Shown here: piece after piece, positions 45,340 to 57,500 of the stretch | Position numbering within the stretch: position 1 is the stretch's first letter | How the letters are laid out: each line of letters begins with the position of its first letter | Source of the DNA: Chrysogorgia sp. JL179-B06 | Lineage: Eukaryota > Cnidaria > Anthozoa > Scleralcyonacea > Chrysogorgiidae | Reading direction: 5' to 3' | Assembly (NCBI GenBank): GCA_035772405.1 | Contig: JAYKKM010000217.1 | Coordinates: 186,001 to 250,000 of the forward strand | Length of the DNA stretch: 64,000 nt | Position numbers and translations under genes: made by a program | Notes under the pieces: generated by a model | What the model saw: only the letters and a program-made list of their open reading frames with translations | What the model was told of the DNA's origin: nothing | Database searches by the model: none

Positions 45340-47780
45340 ATAGTACTTTTATGTTCTCAGGCGCCCATTCTCCGTGAGGTCAATGGGTATCGATGAGTTA
45401 TGTAGTTCTCCTTTATACTCAGGGAAGGCATTGTTGGGAATTGTTATATTGAACACGTTTTAAATCCTTAACAGTTGTTCACACTACTTCCCCAGGCGTT
45501 TTTTTTTTCACCACAGTAATTGCTTACACGATAAAGCAATAATTTCCCCGAAATTATTAAACATTCATCTCCTGTGGATTTGAACGCTAATACGTGTAGC
45601 TTCTTTTGTGTGCTTTTGTCTACATGATGATCAGGCGAACTAATTTATTCAAGCTGCTCCTCGCTGCGTCGTTCTCCATGAAGTAAAGCCGTTCAAGCAA
45701 ACCAATTTAAAACTCTTAGAGGTATACTTCAGCTTCTCCTGTCCGGAAACATTATTTTATAATTCCTGACCATATTGCGAATTGTTTCTTCGTTTGAGAT
45801 CTTGAACAGTTCTTCGCACTGTTTCTCAAAGGGTTTCTTCCTTAGAATCCTGTACACTAAAGAGAGATAAGCCACTATATACGGCCAAATTATTAGTGTT
45901 CATCTCTTTGTAGACGCGGTGATCAAACGCTGAATAGCGTGAAGGGAGCGTGATGACCGTATACACTCCCTCCTACGAATGGGCCAAAGGCCAGATAGGA
46001 CCTAAACGGACATAATACACACACAGAGCGCCGCCTAAGTATACGATGGGGGTCCCAAAGGTACACAAGACTAGGGTTAGAGATCGTAAAGGTGAAAGAG
46101 GCTTAGATATAATTACTTCCGTCCCTCACTGAATATTTAATAAAACGGCTAAAAATACTAATTACTTTCTGTTAGGTATGCCCCGTTAAAGTAAACGTTG
46201 AAAAATATGTAAACGTTTGTAACTGATAAATATTTTTAACTCTACAGGGTGTATCAAAAAAAGCGCAACCTCGGAATTTCCCAAGAAATCCACTTTATTT
46301 TTATTAGCACAAAATATTTTAGGCCTCTGGGAATTTAACTGTTGTTGATACTTGTAAACTAAACAACTTTCCATTAAATAAATGCATAAATTTCGATTCA
46401 ATTCTGCTTTATGTGCTTGAGTTTGTAGTAATTAGACAGTTATGCCCCTGGAATACGATTACAAGCTATTTTAAATTCCCAGGGGCGAAAATCTTTTGTG
46501 TTTAAGAACACAGTGGATTTCTTGGGAAATTCCGAGGTTGCGCTTTTTTTTATACACCCTGTATATTTGTGTCGCGTATTAATAAGGTTTTATATATCTC
46601 CATAAGTGCCCTTGTTTCTACACATGCTTTCAGGCGAAATATGCAAATATCGGCCGTAGGATAAGTTGGCCTAGCAACGCTTTGAAAGAAATGCCAACAG
46701 TTGTTCACACTGCTTCCCAAAGGTGTTTCTTCGACACAGGAATCGCTTAATTGATAAACGAAGGTTAGATAAGTGATAATTCTCCCGAAATGATTGCTCG
46801 GCAAGTTATTTCTGCCGATTTGAACGCTTATGCTATCAAACATGTAATCCTTTAATTACGCTTAATGGCTCCCACGCTTTTATCGAAGATCAGGTGGACA
46901 AATTTATTCAAGCTGCTAAGTTTAGTTAGTCTGCCTTATATCCTCGTTCTAACTCCTCGCTCTGTCGTTCTCTATGAAGTAAAGCTGTTCAACCAATTTA
47001 AAACTCTTAGATATAATACTCCTTCTGCCAGGAAACCTTATTTTGTAATTCCTTATCATTTTGCGAATGGTTTCTTCAGAATACTTTACGCAAAACTAAG
47101 TAACGACTTATTATTTTTCTATGTCGATGCGTTTGAGATATTGAACAGTTCTTCGCACTGTTTCCCCGAAGGGTTTCTTCCTCCACTGGAATCCCGTGCA
47201 TTAACGCGAGATATAATTAGCGATAATTCGGCCAAATTCATGAACATGTATGCAAATCTTAACCTTAACAACGTGAATATACATCATGACAACGGCGTCA
47301 TAAAATAGCCGAGTCATCCAATTCAACCAAGACGATTGACTTTATATTTTTTCCAAGTCAAATGTGTTTGAGATATTGAACAGTTCTTCGCACTGTTTCC
47401 CGAAGTGTTTCTTCATCATAGGAATTGTGTACACTAAAGCGAGATAAGCAATAATACGGCCAAAATTATTAGGGTTCATCTCTTTGTATAGATGCAGTGA
47501 AAACACAGGTTCATTCGAACAAAGACATATAGGTTCAGTTGAACGCTTAGGCAATCGCACGGCAATTGGTGATATTCCAAATATATAATTAAATTTAGGG
47601 TTATGAAGGTGGAATAGGGCTAGTTCTTAACGCTAATTTCTTCACAGAGAGAACCGCCTAATTAGTATACGATGGGGGGCTCAAAGGTACACGAGACTAG
47701 GGTTAGGGATCGTAAAGGTGAAAGAGGCTTAGAGGTAATTACTTCCGTCCCTCACACGGAATATTTAATAAAGAGTTATG
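45340..47780. repeat. Complex array of diverged long repeats
   Basis: Blocks recur several times: ACAGTTSTTCNCACTGYTTCCC near 45475, 45810, 46685, 47145 and 47380; TTTATTCAAGCTGCT...CGTTCTC..TGAAGTAAAG near 45645 and 46900; and GTATACGATGGGGG...GATCGTAAAGGTGAAAGAGG near 46040 and 47660. The order suggests at least two large duplicated units, each made of smaller ones. No coding content is recognised; open frames over these blocks follow the repeat. Confidence 0.6.
46245..46561. mobile_element. Tc1/mariner-like MITE
   Basis: TIRs of about 50 bp start CAGGGTGTATCAAAAAAAGC on the left, with the near-identical complement on the right ending ACACCCTG. They are flanked by TA (46243-46244 and 46562-46563). 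The element is 317 bp with no transposase. It is inserted in the repeat array. Confidence 0.75.
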
Positions 47781-48912
47781 CTATGCGTTTGTCACACTAA
47801 CAATAGTAATTACTTTTTGTATGCAACGCTCTTTGTTCTGCCTATTGTTCTATTGAAATACTAATGAGGCGATGTACTGCTCTTTTTTTCTATCAGTAAT
47901 TAACCTTTTCTGTGTGGTAGACTTACGCTGTCGCATAACCTTTTGCCTTTCTGATTTTGTTAAGTGACAAACATGACAAAAATTGAATATTGTACTGTAT
48001 TTCATCACATTTAAGTTTTTGTGTGACAATATTACAAAATTTATTTACGAGCGAATCAGAAGCAGTAAATTTTTCAAATAAACTGATTGTTTGCATTTCA
48101 TCACTTGCTACTAAAAAATATTGTTCCTTTTCGTCTTGTACCATTATCATGCTGAAAAATGCAACTTAAGCAGTAGCTTGAAGTCCACAGCAAAAAAACT
48201 GTATTTTCAGTAGTATTGTCTAAAATTAATTTCTCAAAAACTAGTTTACTTGAAATGGAGGTAGGGTAGAATATGTCCTGGTGTTTTAAGCCAAATACCA
48301 CATTAATATTTGCATCATATATCTTAACTGTTTTGTAATTTATTACATGTAAATTGTTTACATGCATCATTTAAGATTTCTTGGTAAAATAGATTTCCAT
48401 GTTCTACAATAGCATTTAATGTCAGATAATTCCAGTAGCTACATGACTTAACAGAAAAAAACGTATTGCACAACATTGTATAGGAGAATTTAAGTTGTTA
48501 ATAAATGCCTGATTATCACTTGTTGATGAACAGCACTGAGGTAAAATTGACTTAGACGTTTTGGTATACACAATTGTATTTTGTGTAAATTGTACGACAC
48601 TAATTTTAACACCTTTAAGCTCAAATAAAACATCAGGTTTGTATAAACTCTGGAAATACTGCAGCATGTTACTTATTGAATTCACTTCTAACAACACACA
48701 TGTACCATGAGCATGAGCCATACCAAAGGAATCTCTAGCATGCGAATCAAATCTTTTTAGCAGACCATTGCGTGTTCTATAAATAACTACGGTAGTACAG
48801 CGTATTGTCAACAGAAATGAATTATAACTTTCTTGTATTAAAGATTGTATAGCACAATCTAAGGGCATGACATATGGGATGTTTTCATTTAAGGTAGTAT
48901 TATGCAGACTAC

Positions 48913-48998
48913 TGTTACAATATGTAATTGGGCTCCCTGTGTTGGGAGCACATGACATTAAAGTTGTTGTTCTTCCGGTAATGGCGCCATCTTAAACA
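48913..48998 (+). repeat. 5' LTR (86 bp)
   Basis: TG...CA termini. It contains a GCTCCC...GGGAGC hairpin, an ATTAAA polyadenylation-like hexamer and a TGGCGCCA palindrome. Identical to the 3' LTR over its whole length. Confidence 0.95.
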
Positions 48999-49057
48999 TG
49001 GTGGCAGCGGCGGGTCTGAAACTCACAAGCTAAATATACGAAGACAACACAAGCGCA

Positions 49058-49783
49058 ATGGATAACAACGACACAGAAACACCCGAGACAAGCTTAGTTA
49101 ACAACCAACCGCTTTCACAAGCGTCGCCAATGATCAGTTTACCTGGAATAAAGCCGCCTGGAAAACTCGACACAAGTATGAATATCGTGGAAAACTGGAA
49201 ACGTACAAACAAACCTGGCAAAACTACGCCATCATCACCAACCTCAACGCACAGCCAGAGGCATATCAAGTCGCCCTCTTCCTACATTGCATTGGCCCCG
49301 ATGCTTTGAAAATTTACAACGGCCTTGCCTTCACAAACGAAGCAGATAGCAAATCCTTAACAAAGATCTTCGAGCTATTCGACCTCCACACAATAGGTGA
49401 GATAAATGAAATATATGAACGTTGTGTGTTTAATTGCCGAAACCAACAAACCGACGAATCCATCGACACCTACATAACGACACTTAGAAAGCTAGCCAAG
49501 ACATGCAATTTCTGTGACTGTCTGAAGGACACGCTGTTGAGAGACAGAATCGTCCTCGGAATACAGAGTCGTCAAACCAGGAAGATTATTGCAAGATAGA
49601 AATCTAACTCTCAAGAAATGCATTGATTTGTGCCGCAGCACAGAAGCTGCTTCCTCGCAGCTGAAAAGTATGAACACCGAAAGCCCTCCCCCATCGAGCA
49701 TGTTACATTGGTTGATCACAAGCACAAGAAACCACCAAGACACCCCCAGGTCAACGAAGGAATTGGAACACCCCACCCACTGA
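49058..49783 (+). pseudogene. gag of the Gypsy element, frameshifted
   Basis: The first frame runs from ATG 49058. Near 49205 the conserved gag sequence moves to the next frame (QTWQNYAIITNLNA, then ALFLHCIGPDALKIYNGLAF) and continues through DESIDTYITTLRKLA to 49599. It shifts again to LTLKKCIDLCRSTEAA. This is the capsid-like region of Ty3/Gypsy gag; no CCHC knuckle was recognised downstream. A single lost or gained base at each break explains the pattern. Confidence 0.75.
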
Positions 49784-49858
49784 CAGAACTCCAGTAACAT
49801 AACACGAAACCACTTTGCCAGGGTATGTAGAAAAACCACAAATCCAGATATTCATGCC

Positions 49859-50209
49859 ATGGCAGAACAAGAACTGGAAGACCACGATGAAGATGACGAC
49901 ATCGAATACATCACCAGCGTCACCCTAGTACAAGACAACGTCCATTTAGTCGGCACAACTAGCAGCCCCTTTGCCAGTGAAATCTACGCCAAGCTGATGA
50001 TTGCCAAGCAGAATATCAAATTTCAGATTGACTGTGGAGCGACCATTAATATCCTGCCAGAAAGATACGTTCAAGACCATAACCTGAATCCAACCAGCAG
50101 AAGACTCCGCATGTGGAACAAATCCGAAGTTACACCTCTCGGGACCACCAGAACCACTACCAGGAACCCACTACCAGGAACCCACGAAACAACAGAAGAT
50201 ATTCCATAG
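49859..50209 (+). pseudogene. Retropepsin region of the Gypsy element
   Basis: The frame contains FQIDCGATINILP (near residue 58), the aspartic protease active-site block with DCGA where DSGA or DTGA is usual. An acidic linker (DHDEDDDIEY) precedes it. The frame ends at 50209, before the reverse transcriptase frame begins, indicating a frame change in pol. Confidence 0.7.
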
Positions 50210-50261
50210 AATTGGTGGTCGTGCGCGAGGTACCATTATTGGTGCACGGGCAGCCCAGCAT

Positions 50262-51706
50262 ATGAACATCATCACTGTCCATGATGAAAATTTCACCCCA
50301 GTCAACCCAGTCAAACCTAAAGGCATACCATTACCAACAGTCCATGCCTCAAACACCACGGAACAAATTCTTTCACAGTACCCAGGTGTTTTCAACGCCC
50401 CTTTGGGAACCCTACCATGGGAAGTTCACCTCGAAGTTGATACCGAAGTCCACCCAGTTGTTACGCCCCCTCGAAGAGTCCCTGCAGCGCTGAGATCCAA
50501 GCTGAAGGACGAACTAGACCGATTAGAGCAACTCGGTGTTATAACACCAGTCAATGAGCCTACATCCTGGGTCAGCAGTGTCGCCATCGCAACCAAGAGG
50601 TCTGGTGCTATTCGAGTCTGCATCAACCCTCGCCCCCTTAACACAGCGCTAAAGAGAGAACGTCATCAGATGGTTACCCTGGACGAGATCCTACCAGAAC
50701 TCTCCAAAGCAAAGGTATTCTCCACCCTCGACCTCCGCTCCGGATATTGGCATTGCCCATTAGATGCAGAATCCAGTATGTTGACAACATTCTCTACCCC
50801 ATATGGTCGCTACCGATGGCTTCGACTACCATTTGGCCTCTGTGTCTCGTCTGAAATCTTCCAAAAAAAGGTGATCCAAGCCTTAGATGGCCTCAACGGA
50901 ACACTAAACATAGCTGATGACATCTTACTCTATGGGGTTGGTGAAACAAGGGTGGAAGCGGAGAAAGACCACGACATCAAACTAGCCAGCCTGCTCGACC
51001 GATGCAAAGAAAAGGGGATTGCACTAAACCCTGACAAGCTTAAGCTGAAGCAAGATGAGGTAGAGTTCATGGGTCACATCCTCACTGAAAAAGGCATCAA
51101 AATTGACCCAGGAAAGGTGAAAGAATTCAAAGGTTAAATTACCTAGCCAAGTTTCACCCACAGCTTGCCACCGTCATGGAACCCATTCGAAAGCTGACCA
51201 GAAAAGGTGCCTTGTGGGAATGGTCCCAAGCCCAACAGCAAGCCTTCGAGGAGGTAAAAAAGCTTGCCTCCGTATCACCAATTTTATGCTACTATGATCC
51301 AGATAAGGAACTCCAAATCCAATGCGACGCAAGCCAAAAGGGCCTGGGAGCCGCCCTCCTCCAGGAAGGCAAGCCAGTAGCTTATGCGAGCCGTGCCCTC
51401 ATCGACACTGAGGAGAGATATGCACAAATTGAGAAAGAAATATTGGCGATTGTCTTCTCCCTGGAAAAATTCCATCACTACACATATGGCCGACCAGTCA
51501 AAGTATTCAGCGACCACAAACCCCTTGAAATGATCCTCAATAAGCCACTAGCAGCCACCCCCAGACGTCTACAGGGCATGATAATGCACCTACAAACCTA
51601 CGACATTGAAGTCAATTATCAACCCGGCCCAACGATGCTCATTGCGGATCTGCTATCGCGAGCATACCTTCCAACGCTTCCAGACCGAAGCTCTGTGGAA
51701 TTTTAA
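50262..51706 (+). pseudogene. Reverse transcriptase and RNase H of the Gypsy element
   Basis: RT is in 50262-51137 with STLDLRSGYW (first catalytic Asp, residue 157), LPFGLCVSSEIFQ and NIADDILLYG (residues 217-220 IADD). The thumb motif FMGHILTEKGI is followed by a stop. The connection region appears shortened and resumes in another frame at NYLAKFHPQL. RNase H is in 51176-51706 with CDASQKGLGAAL, EKEILAIVF and SDHKPLEMI. The break near 51130 looks like a deletion of roughly 20 codons plus a frame change. Confidence 0.85.
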
Positions 51707-51712
51707 CACAAC

Positions 51713-53074
51713 ATGACGAGACTTCTCCCCATCTCCAACGCGCGGCTATTAGAGATCAAAGCAGAAACCGCAACTGACAAGACCTTGCAATTCCTGAAGA
51801 CGACCATTCTCCACGGTTGGCCCGACCGCAAGCAACAAGCACCTGCACAAATCCACCCTCACTTCAGCACACGAGATGAACTATCCGTGCAAGATGGGTT
51901 GATATTCAGGGGTGAACATCCCAACAAAGGTTGGTCATCAACAACATTCAGGTTGATCATCCCAACAAAGCTTCATCGGGACATGAAAATCAAAATACAC
52001 TCATCCCAAATGGGTGTAGAATCATGCCTCAGAAGGGCTAGAGAATGGCTCTTCTGGCCAGGTATGTCAGCAGAGATACAGCAATTTGTATCCCAGTGTG
52101 AGACATGTGGCAAGTTTGGTATCAGTCAGCAGAAAGAATCCCTCATGCCCCACGAAATACCTTCTAGACCGTGGGAAAGAGTAGCCGCGGATCGCTTTGA
52201 ATGCAACAACAAAAGCTACATGGTCATTGTGGATTATTTCAGCAACTACTGGGAAGTTGAACACCTGCCCTCCACTACAACCACTACCACGAACCACTTT
52301 GCACGCTATGGTAGCCCACAGGTCCTCGTCTCCGATAATGGACCCCAGTTTATCTCTGCAGAGTTTGCTCAGTTTTCAAAAGCGTGGGACTTTGTACACA
52401 GAACATCAAGCCCAGAACATCACCAATCCAATGGAATGGCAGAGTCCGCGGTCAAAACGGCCAAGCGACTACTCAGGAAAGCAACCGAGGCGGGGACAGA
52501 CTTTCCAATTAACACTCCGTCCCAGGGTATGGACCTTAGCCCCATGCAACGCTTTATGAATCGGCGATCAAAAACGTTACTTCCCACAACCAGCAAGCTT
52601 TTGAAACCATATGTCACCCCACTCGAGACCCAGCATCACAGGCTGGAGAAGAAACAACAAAGACAGAAACACTGCTACAACCTAGCAGCAAAAGACCTGG
52701 AGAAACTCCAAGAAGGAGACGGTGTACGAATGCAACCAACTCGCCTGGGCCAACATGAGTGGCGGAAAGCAACTGTCATCTCATGCTTGGATGAAAGATC
52801 GTACCTAGTCGAGACAACGGATGGCAGAAGATACTGGAGAAACAGAGTACACCTCAGGAAAACCATGAATAAACTACACCCTACAGAAGATGAAACAGAT
52901 TTTGTATCACCTCCACAAACAGCAAGTGATCCAGCGACACCTGTCCACGAAGAAAGTGAACAGCAAACCCTGGATATGTCCGGACCCAAAGAACCACCTC
53001 AGCAAGCAACACCTATAAGGCCACAACGCCAGAAAAGGCCTCCTGACTACTTGCAAGACTACGACTGTCGGTAA
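51713..53074 (+). CDS. Integrase region of the Gypsy element
   Basis: A 453-residue open frame has an HHCC zinc-binding region (His near 88 and 96, CETC near 129-132) and catalytic Asp160 (AADRFE), Asp208 (SDNGPQF) and Glu244 (GMAESAV), the D-D-35-E spacing of retroviral-type integrases. Between the first two Asp a short segment before HFARYG seems to be missing compared with relatives. A basic C-terminal region (PIRPQRQKRPPDYL) ends at TAA 53072. It is the only long intact frame in the element. Confidence 0.85.
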   Translation: MTRLLPISNARLLEIKAETATDKTLQFLKTTILHGWPDRKQQAPAQIHPHFSTRDELSVQDGLIFRGEHPNKGWSSTTFRLIIPTKLHRDMKIKIHSSQMGVESCLRRAREWLFWPGMSAEIQQFVSQCETCGKFGISQQKESLMPHEIPSRPWERVAADRFECNNKSYMVIVDYFSNYWEVEHLPSTTTTTTNHFARYGSPQVLVSDNGPQFISAEFAQFSKAWDFVHRTSSPEHHQSNGMAESAVKTAKRLLRKATEAGTDFPINTPSQGMDLSPMQRFMNRRSKTLLPTTSKLLKPYVTPLETQHHRLEKKQQRQKHCYNLAAKDLEKLQEGDGVRMQPTRLGQHEWRKATVISCLDERSYLVETTDGRRYWRNRVHLRKTMNKLHPTEDETDFVSPPQTASDPATPVHEESEQQTLDMSGPKEPPQQATPIRPQRQKRPPDYLQDYDCR

Positions 53075-53227
53075 ACCCATATAGCCAACCACAATTACTT
53101 CAGACTCTAGTCACAATCACTAGGATTGAGAACTATATGATCATGACTCTAATATTGTGATATTATTAATATTGTGTTAACTTATGTTCAGTCTCCCCCA
53201 AAACACATGTGTATTATCAACATTAAT

Positions 53228-53238
53228 AGAAGGGGAGA
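53228..53238 (+). other. Polypurine tract
   Basis: AGAAGGGGAGA lies directly before the 3' LTR, as expected for plus-strand priming. Confidence 0.85.
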
Positions 53239-53324
53239 TGTTACAATATGTAATTGGGCTCCCTGTGTTGGGAGCACATGACATTAAAGTTGTTGTTCTT
53301 CCGGTAATGGCGCCATCTTAAACA
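53239..53324 (+). repeat. 3' LTR (86 bp)
   Basis: Identical to the 5' LTR, followed by the ACTAC target duplication. Confidence 0.95.
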
Positions 53325-54164
53325 ACTACCACTGTAACTTTCACTGAACTCAAGTTGATAATTTGTGTTTAGCACTGTAACCATTGCGGGTAATTCTGTC
53401 AACAATAAAAAAGATTGACCTGACAATCTTGACAATGCAGAATATAATTCATTGCCAATGTTCATAATTTGAACCAGGTGTTCTGGGTAATTTATTGTGT
53501 AAGTTACTGCTTTGTTTCTAAAATTATGTATTAAAGCACAAATCATAGCTACACATTGCTGTCCTGCATTTTGGCCAAAGACATCAACATTTCCTTGACT
53601 ATAAGGTGCATGCAGTGTTTTACTGGGGTCAATGAAAGTAGGACCAGGATTTTTCTCAATGTCTCTACAAAGGTTAAACTTGCAATAATTCATCCTGTGG
53701 TTTAAATTCTTGTAAGTAGGCTCTGCTTCTGAATTATTTAGTGACTTTGTATAAGATTTGCAGCTCCTTTTAGTACTTTTTAAGCGAAATAAATAATTTT
53801 GCGATGTAGTCGTTTATTTTTTACGCCGTCTTAATCGAGGTCTTAATACATGATTTAGACGTTTCTTACTCTTTTTATTAAATTGGGGTAAAAATCTTAC
53901 TTGATCACTCAGTAACCTTTTACGTTCACGACTGGATGCAGAAAGAAAACGATGAATTTGACATGACCTAGGTACATTCTTTTTAATCTGCTTTCAAACA
54001 AATTTTCTTAATTTTCTGCTTTTATTCAAAAGGCAAGTCAGTTTCTTAGCTGGTATTCTGCTAGGTATTCTGCTAGGTTCTCGATCACGACGAACAACAT
54101 GGCGGATATGTATTACAGTTAACACACTTTGCTGATAAATAAATTTTGCATAACGAGATCTAGA

Positions 54165-54545
54165 CTATGAATTATAAGACTCTGAGTTACTAGCAGTAGC
54201 TTTTACAGATAACTGCAGAATATTTGGTTTCTCAAATGACTGTAAATTATCAAGTGAAACATGGTTATCTGACACTAACATACGCTCAAACAAAATATGT
54301 GAATAAACGATTGATAACAAATACATATAGCAGAGAATAATGCACACACTTGATGAAACAATGAAAACAAACATAATATTTACCTTTATATCACTGTTCT
54401 GTGAATTGTCAGTTCTTGAACATTCAGTTTCAAGGTAATACTTTCCAGCACAAATATACATAGAGTATAAGCAGTTACTTTGATTGTTTTTATACGTTTG
54501 GCATTCATATAAGTACTGTTGGCATTCATAGATAACTTGGCACAC
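54165..54545 (-). other. Possible two-exon fragment of an unknown minus-strand gene
   Basis: A frame rich in Cys and Tyr (CQQYLYECQTYKNNQ) runs to a possible donor (AAAG/GTAAAT near 54383). An open stretch (LVSDNHVSLDNLQSFEKPN) after a possible acceptor ends at TAG 54165. Its 5' side is cut off by the LINE 3' end at 54.56 kb. No family recognised. Confidence 0.25.
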
Positions 54546-54561
54546 ATAGAGATAGATAACT

Positions 54562-57500
54562 TTTTTATTTATTTATTTATTAGAATTTATAATACATATC
54601 AATTACAGTATTACAACTAAAAATTGAATGTATTAGGGTAAACCAAAAACAGAATTCAAGATTCCCTCAGGATTGGTCACCCTTTACAAATACAAATAAC
54701 ATATAACATTAATATGAAATCAAAGAGTAAGACATAACGAAATTATATACGAAAACAGCAAAAACTATGGATTAAAAGCAACAGGAAAAAGTTTGAAATA
54801 ATGCTGAGAAAGTAGCCTCTTAAAAAACGACAAGGTGTTACTGCCACGTATAGAGTATGGGAGAGAGTTCCAGAGCCTAGTGACACGAACGAAATAAGAA
54901 CACTTAAAGACATCTGTACGGGCATAAGGTACTATAAGAGTCAAGTCATCAATATTACGCAGACAACGACCCGTACTTCTCCAGGAAATTAAACCACGTG
55001 GCATGTCTACTAAGCCATGAATCATTTTAAAAAGGAAGACAAGATCTGTGATTTCCCTACGCATGTACAGAGGAAGAAGCTGAAGTTGTTCAAGCCTGTT
55101 CTTGTAATCTACTTTACGACCTAAAATAAGCCAAGAGGCGCGGCGCTGCACCTGCTCAATTTTGTTCATGTTACGTTTCTTGTATGGAGACCATACTGGA
55201 CTAGCATATTCAAGTGTTGACCTCACCCAGGTGAAATATAGTAAACGCTTAACGGTGTGATCATCAATGTCTCTCGAAGTCCGATACAATAGACCAAGCA
55301 TCCTTTGGGCCTTAGCAACTACATGATCAGTATGGGTGTTCCAGTTGAGAGTGGTAGTAAGCCACACTCCAAGATCTTTCTCACTCTCAACAACAGACAG
55401 CTGTTTAGAACCCAAATAGTACTGACGATCATAAATTGTACGAGTTCTAACAACTCTCAGCACCTTACACTTATCGACATTAAACTCCATGCCCCAGGTG
55501 ATAGACCAATTGTACAGAGCATTAAGATCTTCCTGGAGTTTATCTTGGTCAGTATTGTTGAAAATAACTTGAAAACACTTCGAGTCATCAGCGAATAAGG
55601 GTAAGTGCGATCCCTGAGTGATTGCATCAGCCATATCGTTGATGTATATAAGGAACAGAAGCGGTCCGAGGACCGAACCTTGAGGAACACCAGATGTTAC
55701 AGGCAGCCATTCAGAAGAAAATCCATCAAGAACAACACGGTTGGCGCCTCTGAGAAAGGTAGCTACGGAACCAAGAAAGCAATGGGTCCCGAATACCCAT
55801 AACGTTGAGCTTATAAAGAAGTTTAGAATGGGGCACACGATCAAAGGCCTTAGAGAAGTCAAGATATACTAGGTCAACTTGTTGTTTGTTATCCAATGCT
55901 TGAGCGAGTAAGTGAACAACTTGAGTAAGTTGTGTAACACTAGAACGTCCAGGGAAAAAGCCGTGTTGCCAATTAGTGAGATTGTGCGAAATAAAGCTAA
56001 ACGTTTCACCAAAAACACCCCTTTCCAACAATTTGGACAGCTGATCCAACAGGGAAATACCTCTATAGTTGGTTACTACTGCTTTTCTACTTGCTTTATG
56101 TATTGGCACTAAGTTGGCATCTTTCCACTGAGTCGGAAATTCACCCATACTAAGGGCTTTATTGAATAATCTAGTCAAAGGAGCAGCGATAGTATCGGCA
56201 CACTCCTTTAAGAGCCTCGAAGGAATGCCACAGCTAGCCTTAATATCTAAAGACTGAAGTGCCTTGAGGACATCCTCACGCTGTAGTACTATATTTGAGA
56301 GACAAGGTGAAGTCAGATTATAATTAAGTGTAGGCAAAGAGGAGGTGTCAGCACGATCGTCTAAAGGACTAAAGACAGAATGAAAATAAGCATTAAATAA
56401 ATCGGCCTTAGATCGAGAATCAGTAGCAGTTACATCACCATAGGATACGACATTAGGAATTCTGCTAGACTTATTTATGGCTTTATAGTAAGACCAGAAA
56501 CGCTTGGGATTGGTTCTCAAGGACAGACCAAGATTACTAATGTAAAGCTTCTTCTTGTACTTAATTAATTTCTTGATCTCAGCACGCATGCGACGAAATC
56601 TAGACCACTGATAATCTGTATCACGAGATTTAGCCTTACGTCTTATAATATTCTTTTTCCTAAGTAGTGAGACGATTTCTTTGTCCACCCAAGGTGGCCG
56701 ATTAACACAATTAACGCGTTTCTTCATTGCGAATTGGTCTACAATTGAATAGAACGTTTTTTGCCATTTCTCCAAGCTATTGTTGATGTCATCATTGTCA
56801 AGTAAAACATCGTCCCATCAAAATTAGCATTTTTAAAATTGTAGGTGACACGCCTTGTTTGTCGAAGGCGTCTCACTTTAGTTACGATATAAAAATTAAT
56901 AACAAGGTGATCAGAATCAAGAATATCATGTGCAACAATCAGTTCAGAGACGTCATCCGGACACTCACATAATATCAAATCCAAAATCGAATTGTTGGAA
57001 ATATTAATTTCATTCGAGGATTTTTGAATATTATCGGTGTATCTAGTAGGTTCATCAACTAATTGAGTTAAAAAGTACGAATTAATCAAGTGACACAAAT
57101 CAGCAGCAATTCCAGTGTCATGAAGATCTGTAGTTGTATTCCAATTAATATGAGGGTAGTTAAAGTCTCCAATAAAATACGAGCGGGATCTATCACTGTC
57201 ATCAGCATGTAACTGCGCCAATAACAAGCCAAAAGAATCGTTAAAATTGGTAAAATCAGGAGGTCTGTAACAGACACATAAAGTTAGTTTTCTCGCATTT
57301 GACGGAAGCAATTCACAAGCAAGAATTTCAGCATCTACAGGCTCGATTTCACGTCTCCTGAAACTTAATATGTTAGATTTGACGGCCAAGAGAACTCCAC
57401 CCCCACGCCGCCCATCAGCACGATCACGACGAAAAATTGTATATCGATTCCCTGGTAAAATTTCATTGTCATGTATGTCGGACCTCAACCAAGTTTCTGT

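Larger units (their letters stand above)
48913..53324 (+). mobile_element. Ty3/Gypsy LTR retrotransposon with 86-bp LTRs
   Basis: The element is 4412 bp with identical 86-bp LTRs (48913-48998 and 53239-53324) beginning TGTTACAATATG and ending TTAAACA, and a perfect 5-bp TSD ACTAC (48908-48912 and 53325-53329). Order: gag, protease, reverse transcriptase, RNase H, integrase, the Ty3/Gypsy arrangement. A TGGTGGCAGCGG stretch directly after the left LTR is the probable primer-binding site; the matching tRNA was not identified. Several internal frameshifts and small deletions make this copy defective. Confidence 0.95.
47923..53693 (-). pseudogene. 2A-like motif plus C76-like cysteine-peptidase ORF, split by the Gypsy insertion
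   Basis: The upstream part (53693-53325) carries a 2A-like ribosome-skipping motif, DIEKNPGP, soon after the start. It is followed by a block with GQNAGQQCVAM, resembling the catalytic-Cys region of the C76 (tegument-type) deubiquitinase fold. After the inserted retrotransposon the frame resumes at 48912 and reaches a DSHARDSFG...GTCVLLEV block, the expected His region. The frame is continuous across the empty site when the 5-bp TSD is counted once. Below 48422 the frame shifts but similar sequence continues to 47923. A basic exon-like stretch (about 53985-53822) precedes it. From memory such modules open helicase-type polyproteins of invertebrate transposons (Helitron-like); that context is inference and no helicase is seen here. 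Confidence 0.55.

Noticed and set aside
46865..47308. 147-codon open frame over the repeat array
   Set aside because: It follows repeated blocks that are closed in the other copies; no domain.
55305..56112. Plus-strand frames inside the LINE
   Set aside because: They are antisense to the reverse transcriptase domain.
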